Below, piece after piece: positions 57,380-64,000 of a DNA stretch of 64,000 nt. The stretch is from Gracilariopsis chorda (taxonomy: Eukaryota; Rhodophyta; Florideophyceae; Gracilariales; Gracilariaceae), in assembly GCA_003194525.1 (NCBI GenBank), contig NBIV01000053.1, forward strand, positions 124,001-188,000. Direction: 5' to 3'. The position numbers and the translations under genes are program-made. Numbering within the stretch: position 1 is the first letter of the stretch; each line of letters begins with the position of its first letter. Under the pieces are notes generated by a model. That model saw only the letters and a list, made by a program, of their open reading frames with translations. It had not been told where the DNA came from and searched no databases.

Positions 57380-58799
57380 TGAAAAGACCGAGGTTAAGAT
57401 GAACGATAGTAGAAAGCAGAATCAGGATGAACAGAGCTGGCGGATTCTAGGAATTCAACAGTGCTCCAGAGCGTTTCACTCGCTCTTATAAGCAGTCCGC
57501 AAATCCCATGTTCAGAATTGCTGACATCGAATTGCATCTTTTTCCCTTTGTTAGCAGTCATCAGCACAAGACGTGCAGGTAACAACATATCGAGGACGAA
57601 AAGCCCTACGTAGGAATCAGCAGGGAACGGAAGCTCGCCAACTCAAGACAATTTACAGAAAACTATCGTCTTAGTCTGGACGACAACTTGAATGGCATTC
57701 TTTTCTCTGTGATGAATCACACCCCTTATATTGATGCCTTTCAGCGAAGAAAACGTGAACTACAGTGGAAGGTGAGCTTTACAACATATAGCTTGCATAC
57801 ACAAAGTGTGTCGCAAGTGGACGGTCTTGAAATGGCGTTGAATGATTGTTTGTACCAAGAAGATGCAAGTCTCGTTGCATCTCGGTTGGTTGTTGTGAAA
57901 CTCGTAAGACAATCCTTCGTAATATTCATACAAATAAAGAAATACGTTAATATCTTGCGTTCTAATGTAAATCTGGCATCCATCTCCTGTCATGAGTTTC
58001 ATTCTACATAGTCCAAGAGCAGCTCTCGGAGCCTGGCTGGACCTTTGTTGCACAACAGCGCTCACCTTGGTGAGCCCTCTCTGTCGAAAGAATTGTGGGT
58101 CTGCACGGAGAAATCGTAGAACGGGATATCGGAGAAGGATCAGGGACCAGACGCTATTTCGACGTACCTGCCCCTTTACGCGCAACGCGCACTCTGTGGC
58201 GTTCGAATTCGGTTCGGCTCGGGCATTTCGTGTTTGATGCGGCGCGCGCATGCTGTACTTGAGCTATACATAAATCAGTTCCTTAGCGTAACGATAAATC
58301 CCTGATCCTCTCCTCAGCTCGCAAATCAATGAACAGCACACGAAATTGAAAAGATCTTGTACCAAAAATGCGATTTGGCACAGAGCTCTCTACAGATGAG
58401 ACTCGTTTGCAGATCCCACCCTTTGTAGTGTTCTCTCGCGACTCTCAATTTTAACCCTCTCCGTATACGCTGTAACAAACCACGGTGGTGTCCCTGCAAT
58501 CGTGAAATGGCCTCAACAAAGAAAAAGAAGGGTTGGACGTACGGTTTTATCGTTCTAACAGCGACAATAGGGCCCATTGCAACAAAGCAATCGTTGGAAA
58601 CCGGGCGAACCAAGGCATCATGGTACACGGGGTGACAGAAAGTCGCGCGTGGTGCGTGTAATTCTTGAAATCTTCATCAGCTCGATGTTTCTACATCAAA
58701 TTGTTGACCTAGTCAGCAAATACCAAAGACGCAGGGCAAAATTTGGCGTACATCCGCACGTATTGAACAGCTTTTAAAGTTTCCCACATATCCAATTTC
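57380..58799. other. intergenic, no gene seen
   Basis: Short overlapping frames only. Confidence 0.45.
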
Positions 58800-59213
58800 T
58801 TAATATGAAGAAGGGGATCCCGAAGCCACCACAAGAATAACGACAACTGTAATCACATTCATGGCATATCCAACAAGAACCCTGGTTATAAAAGGAAAGT
58901 TTCTTTTGGCTTGCTGGTGCATCCATCTCCATATGAGCATTCTGCTCATGAGAGCCAGAGGTTGGCCAACTAGGAGCACTTCCATGAGGCAGTTGCTCGC
59001 CACGTGAGTGCGACAATTTCTCGCCGCAATCCCATCACAGCAAAGCGTTGCACTGTTGGTTCTGTTACGGTGATGTACCTTCTTGATGCTGCAGATTTTG
59101 CCCCAAGAAAGAGCTGAAGCTGAATGCGTGTTCTCGAACAAATTTTGTATCAGAGGTTTCGTTTCCATAGTGATGGTCAAAGGCGCAGCCGTTGGAAAGA
59201 TAGTGGTGGTCAT
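58800..59213 (-). pseudogene. decayed, truncated paralogue of the two-membrane-segment protein
   Basis: The last ~30 residues, RVLVGYAMNVITVVVILVVASGSPSSY, match IGVIAGCIVNVIVIVAIVVASNSSSSY of the gene at 53388, and a preceding KRNF corresponds to KKSF. Upstream the frame changes (a Ser/Pro/His-rich stretch lies in another frame) and neither the repeat arm nor the first membrane segment is recognisable. It is a partial copy on the opposite strand ~4.6 kb away. Confidence 0.65.
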
Positions 59214-61337
59214 ATGAAAAAGAGCTCCAGTATCCAGTCAGGGCTATCTTCTTTACGGTGGCCCTTTCCCGTAGTCCGAAAATGCACCTTCGGCACTCGC
59301 AGAATGCGTAGAAAATCGAGAACAGTCCAGGCCAAAGTAAATTGCTGCTTCCTTGAACAAGGCATTGTACATTTTGTACATGATTTCAACCACATTCTGA
59401 GAGTAGTTCACGCCCGACCTGTGATAGAGTAGTGCCCGCTTACTACGATGACCAATAGAAGATGACTCATACCCGTACAGTTAGTATAAGCATTGAGCTC
59501 ACTCCAAGACTGAAGCTCCCTCTAGTTCCAATATCGGCAGCCAGTCGGTCCTGGTTCTGACAAAGACGTTCAACAACCAGTGCGATCCCGCTTTCGCTCT
59601 CTTACCCGATCTTTGAAGAAAAAGCGCATTAATGCGGTGAGTCGCTTGTCATGTAGAGGATTAAACTGCTTTGGGCCTGTTTTCGAATCTTCGATATTAA
59701 TTCCATGTACCTCGTCCACCGTATGTTGAGTTCGAATGTCATCTGAAATCTAATCTCCTGCGTTCGAAGATTCAGAACTTCTGATGCTCGCATATACTTA
59801 CCCCATTGTAGACAGATAGCTACAGATGCATACCGCAGAATATTTCATATTTCGCCGAACGCGAGCATCAGCTGTTCAGTTTGCGGGAGAGCTGCTTGCG
59901 GCGGAAAGAGTTAACTCCAGCCAGCAAAAGCCTGGCGAGACAGACCAAGACTATGCTTCAGATTATGCATGGGCTGTAAAAAGGCTACTGTCGAGTATGT
60001 CCTTCGGCGATTTCCAGGCGCGGAGTTATCGAGATAGGACTCTTGGATGTAGTGTTCTAAAACAAGCTGGATGATAATCGAAGTTTGCCTAATAAGAAGA
60101 TGTACACGTCCCAATATACAGTTGTGGAAATCAGCTAATTCACCTATTATCGCTAATGCTTGTTAGGAATGATTAATGCAATGAATATCCTGGCGACCTT
60201 TACGATGTCCCAACATCGTAAAGTATATGTATTAGCAAGCAGATTGCTGCGACTGCTCATCTAACGAACGCCGCACTTACGAATGCTCAAATGGCACCCA
60301 TAAGCCACGCGAACAATGCTAAGACCGAATACATAATAGCTCTTGAATGCCTCGCATCCAAGAAGCGCGAAAAAGCAGTAGAAAAAAATCGTAGCTAGAC
60401 AAATAGAAGGGGAGAAAGTGAGAAAAGTAGAACCGGCAGAAGACTTGAACCTTCTGCGAGTCCTTGTGTAACAGGTACCTTGTCTGTGGCTGACAATAGG
60501 TATCTGATCTGTGTGGGACTGACAATAGGTATTCTGGCTGGGGCTGACAATAGGCGAGAAAAGTCTGCAAAGCGGCGCTGAGTGAAGAAACGGTCGCAAT
60601 TATGGAAACCAAAGTAGGGCAAAGGTGGCAAATATAGAATCCAGTAACGTATATGACGTGGGAGTTTGCCTACCTGGGTTCAGGATAAGACGGTCATCGC
60701 CCGGTCAGAAAAACAGTGTTGTAAAGAGAAAACATTCCAGTTGCACCTTGTGCATTATTTTGTGCCTGTAGAGTAGAACCGTGCCTACTGCGTTTTCTGT
60801 GGTTTCCACCAAATGTCTGCCCATGAGCTTTCCACATGAGTACCTTTGCTTTTTTAGAGAGAGTAGCGGCTAACCCTTCGGTACCAAATGCCACCAGCTG
60901 TCCAAATCACTAAAATCAAAGATGAAGATGATAGGCCAGGTTTCTGTGTTGCAAGCCTCTCTGAGCCGTATTCTCCGTCACGAAAGTCCGAGCCATGGTA
61001 AAACAAATGTGAAGATCCCTTTCACATTCTAGTGTGGACACTATAAGACTCGAAGCCTCCCGATGGGCGTAAAGCAAGCAAATTCATATGAGTAGTTTAC
61101 AAGATATGGTGTGAGAAAGACAGGTCCTTCCAAATTCATAAGCAGTGCTCATATGCTTTACGATAAAGTCAACCGACTATAAACCCCAACCTAACTCCCT
61201 CCTTCAATCTCGATCTCAACAAAATCTTCTGAAACGAGATGTAGCGCGAAAAAACCACAACGGAAACCAATTCGCGAGTAGAAATGGCCAACAATCCGTG
61301 AAATCGTTCTGTTTGTCCCAACTAACGGCACACCACA
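59214..61337. other. intergenic, no convincing gene
   Basis: Contains three short direct repeats of CTGACAATAGG(TAT) at about 60490, 60520 and 60545. No frame looks coding with confidence. Confidence 0.45.
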
Positions 61338-61847
61338 ATGGCTTCTTCTTCCAGTCCACCCACTCTCTATCAATGGTTTCAGAAGGCGTTGTTTGAAAGA
61401 TTCACACATGGAAGTTCTTACCATCAACTTGCTGAGGAATATGGAATTCCTTGGTATCGCATACGAAATGCTTATATCAAATGGCTCAACGTAACCAACG
61501 ATGTCATACAAACATCCGCAGAACAGATATGTCTGAAAATGAACAAACCAGGCAGGCCAAAAGTGTTATCCGACAATGAAGAACATGACATCGCAGAAAT
61601 GGTGCGATTGTACGCCAATAACAACACACTTCTGGCAAAGACCTGCCTCCTTGATCTTGCCGCATATTACATTTCGACCCTTCCACTTCACCACCATCAA
61701 GAAATCAGCTTCGTGAACGGCCGTCCATCCGAGAAATGGATCCGGCTGTTCTGTGAACGGCATGAATTGAAGTATCAACCAATCGAAGGTATAGAGTACA
61801 ACCGTGTTGAAGTGCAACGCCCTCAGGGAGGGATTCTGGGTACTTGA
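61338..61847 (+). CDS. pogo/CENP-B-like helix-turn-helix protein, N-terminal part only
   Basis: 169 residues. LYQWFQKALFERFTHGSSYHQLAEEYGIPWYRIRNAYIKW is a Psq-type helix-turn-helix; GRPKVLSDNEEHDIAEMV and NGRPSEKWIRLFCERHELK form the second, CENP-B-like DNA-binding unit (the G-x-PSxxWxxxFxxRH signature). These two modules precede the DDE domain in pogo/Tc1-group transposases; the DDE domain is missing. The frame ends shortly before the leader of the family A element at the right edge, which may have truncated it. A shorter relative lies at 32910. It could also be a domesticated DNA-binding protein. Confidence 0.7.
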   Translation: MASSSSPPTLYQWFQKALFERFTHGSSYHQLAEEYGIPWYRIRNAYIKWLNVTNDVIQTSAEQICLKMNKPGRPKVLSDNEEHDIAEMVRLYANNNTLLAKTCLLDLAAYYISTLPLHHHQEISFVNGRPSEKWIRLFCERHELKYQPIEGIEYNRVEVQRPQGGILGT

Positions 61848-64000
61848 ACGCTTTCCCGATATTATCGGTTGTGTAGTGTGTATATGAACTACGCCCCACA
61901 ATGGTGGGTATGGACACGTGGGACACGGGTTTGGGTCAATTAGCGGTTGGCCACAGTAGTGGATGTTCCCACGGAATGTGGAGTATTTTAGTTAATTTTA
62001 TTTATTATTTTCACACCCATTTCTGGGAAGCTAGTACTTAGTGCGACGGCGCACTGCGGTCGCACCAGTAAACCTTCCCCAACAAGGGACCCCAACCTGG
62101 GGAATTGGCTCTGAGCTTTACCGCCTCCGCGTGTTCTCAACTCCTCCTTGGAGGGAAGCACCGTAGTGTACGGAAGTTCACCCCCCTTGCACATCTAAAG
62201 GAGACCCATCATTGGGAGTACTAATTGTTCCAAGTGTCTTGGTGTTTCGCCCTGTATAGGGTTATTGTTACCGGCATCGTCGTATTTGTTCGTCGCTCTC
62301 GCGACTCACTTCGCCCTCTCTTCCTCGTCTTCGCCCTTCCTTTTTCCCCTTTTTAGGGTAGCACCTCCCGCTATCCGCGGCTTTCGTGTGCGCATCTGCT
62401 CACACACCCCCACTTACGTGGAAGCATACCTCTACTGAGGATCACACCCGCCCACGCGGATACCGATTCTTCGCCTTCACCTCCCTGCGCAAGTCGCGAC
62501 AGGTGTCCCTGGTCCTACAAACCGGCTTCGCCGTGACACCTCTGGGAGGGCTCTACCCAACTGGGTTCACCTCGTGAGAGGAAGATCCCGAACGTCTTCC
62601 GGTGTTTCTCCCCTTTGGGGCGTTGCACCACAAAGTGGTCTCCCGACCTAGAATCGGTTTTTGTTTTCCCTCTTACGAGGATTGTTTTCATTCCCCGGAC
62701 GTTCCGTGATCGTTTCCCGTCGTAACGGTATTTTCTCATGTCGAGAAATCCCTCCGACGCGGAGCCAGTGGTTACGCGTAGTCGCTCCCGCGACAACGCG
62801 GACACTTCCGAAGTTCGGTTCGTACCCGGTATCCCTATACGGACAAGTTCCAGCCGTGCTGGCGCCGCTTCATCGCGGAATGATACCCCCGACCGGGAGC
62901 CCCGGAACCTCCTTTTGCCCTCGTTATCACCCCCGCAGGGGAATGCAGCATCGGCTCCGGCTGTTGCCGCAGTGCCCCAGGCACCCCGGCCTGCTCCCGC
63001 TGTCGCGGCTTCAAGCCCCCGTGGAACGGGCGATAACACCCCCCAGGGGACTTCCCTGGAATCCCAGGTCCGCGCTCTGTGGACCGCCCATGACACCCTT
63101 GTAGGGGAACTAAAATCCCTCCAAGAGGTGGTCTCGGCAACCCCCGTAAAGGAGGTCGCCAAGGAACTCCGTATTTTACGGTCTGACGTCAACTCCGTGT
63201 TGGAGAGTTTGGGACAACCCGCCGCCTTCATCGAAGGAGTTGAAGCCCGATTTGATCGGATTGGTGCCCGCCTGGAGACGCTGGAGCAGTTCGTCCTCAT
63301 GGACAAACCATCCCCGGGTGATCCGGTAAACGAGGCATCGCACAACGACCAGCTTGCTGGGAAGAAGAAACGCCGTCACCGACGGAAACATCACCGAAAA
63401 TATCCGGACTCCGATTCTTCGACATCGTCGGACTCACCCCGAAACCATTCGGTTAGCTCGAGCTCCTCGGACTCCGACTCGGAGGACGAGAAGCGAGGCT
63501 ACTCCTCCCGCTCGAAGCGGTCATCGGCCACTGAAGGTGTGGTCCGAGCCCGCCAGAAGGGGAGAAGACACCCCGGTCTCCGGGAATTGAAACCGACAAA
63601 CCCGGATTACCGGAAGCTTTTATCATACCGGTACTACCGGCTTGAAGATTCGTCACTTGGACGTACGCCCCGTGGTACGGGAAAGGTGCGAGAATGCATT
63701 AAGCGAATGCAGCTCTCGCTCCGCAACCAGTATTTTACTGGAGAGGACCCAGTCCTAGTACTGGATTTCCTATCCCGCTTTGTAGCGGAGGCCGATATCC
63801 TCGGTATGAATGAGGGACAAGCCTATTTAGCTTTACCGTATTTCTTACGGGGAGTGGCGGAGGACCAATACACCTCTGTCAGAGGATCTTCTCGCGCCTC
63901 CGAGGAAGGAGTTACTTGCTGGGCGGAGGCTGTGCAGTATCTTCTGCGCTCCTACGCCACCAACACCGCTATTCAGCAGGCTATCCTCGCTTTGCGAGAT
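61848..64000 (+). mobile_element. Ty3/Gypsy element (family A), leader and gag, runs off right edge
   Basis: The frame from ATG 62738 (MSRNPSDAEPVVTRSRSRD) stays open to the window end, over 400 residues. The order is a Pro/Ala-rich arm, a helical part, a basic KKKRRHRRKHHRK patch, a Ser/Asp-rich linker, then a capsid-like segment (FTGEDPVLVLDFLSRFVAEA, YLLRSYAT). The last part resembles the gag at the left edge, so the same family is present twice. The gag part looks whole as far as it is visible. The leader and LTR (61848-62737) are GC-rich; I could not fix the LTR ends because the partner is outside the window. Confidence 0.7.

Noticed and set aside
60395-60631. Frames over the CTGACAATAGG repeats
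   Set aside because: Their apparent protein repeats follow directly from the short DNA repeat.
1-64000. CRISPR arrays, bacterial operons, rRNA or tRNA genes
   Set aside because: No regularly spaced repeat-spacer array, no rRNA segments and no convincing tRNA cloverleaf noticed by eye; a covariance-model scan would be decisive for tRNAs.

Overview
The window looks like nuclear DNA of a eukaryote. It holds eukaryote-only genes: ALG2 of the N-glycan pathway, a Set2/ASH1-type histone methyltransferase, a Nup98-type nucleoporin and alpha-crystallin small heat-shock proteins. It has one clear GT-AG intron and is crowded with transposable elements. Genes are intron-poor and base composition is moderate. 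The pol genes of one LTR family resemble those common in oomycetes and some algae, so an alga or stramenopile is my guess, but I cannot place the organism.

Layout. 1-1332: gag-protease part of a Ty3/Gypsy chromovirus (family A). 1333-16397: a ~15-kb insertion with imperfect inverted ends, which I read as a large DNA transposon. It carries a transposase-like gene (minus strand, right end), a decayed W-repeat protein, the C-terminal half of a Nup98-like nucleoporin, a broken Set2-type methyltransferase gene and a long unknown reading frame. 16398-20447: the pol-chromodomain part of family A resumes on the same strand. 20448-22500: repeat-rich and non-coding. 22503-33243: a nest of mobile DNA. 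It includes a Helitron/PIF1-type helicase fragment, a two-gene Harbinger-like DNA transposon split by a very young LTR element (family B, copy B1, identical LTRs, 5-bp target duplication), a fragment of a pogo/CENP-B-like gene and a ~205-bp direct repeat. 33.4-44.3 kb: host-type genes (an unknown protein, two divergent Hsp20 genes, ALG2, a large unknown minus-strand block, an armadillo-like protein). 45989-51522: an old, broken family B LTR element (B2). 53-59 kb: a Pro/Gln-repeat two-membrane-segment protein, a small Cys-rich secreted protein and a decayed paralogue of the former. 61338-61847: a pogo/CENP-B-like gene cut short. From about 61848 to the right edge: the leader and gag of another family A element.

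Two properties run through the window. First, many otherwise good reading frames change frame by one missing base, usually at a mononucleotide run, including inside ALG2, which should be essential. This points to consensus errors in the assembly, real decay, or both. Second, many frames carry isolated in-frame stops. All three stop codons occur this way, yet the young B1 element and ALG2 use the standard code, so I read these stops as decay or error rather than a changed genetic code.

The most interesting structure is the ~15-kb transposon-like insertion that carries chromatin and nuclear-pore gene copies inside a retroelement.
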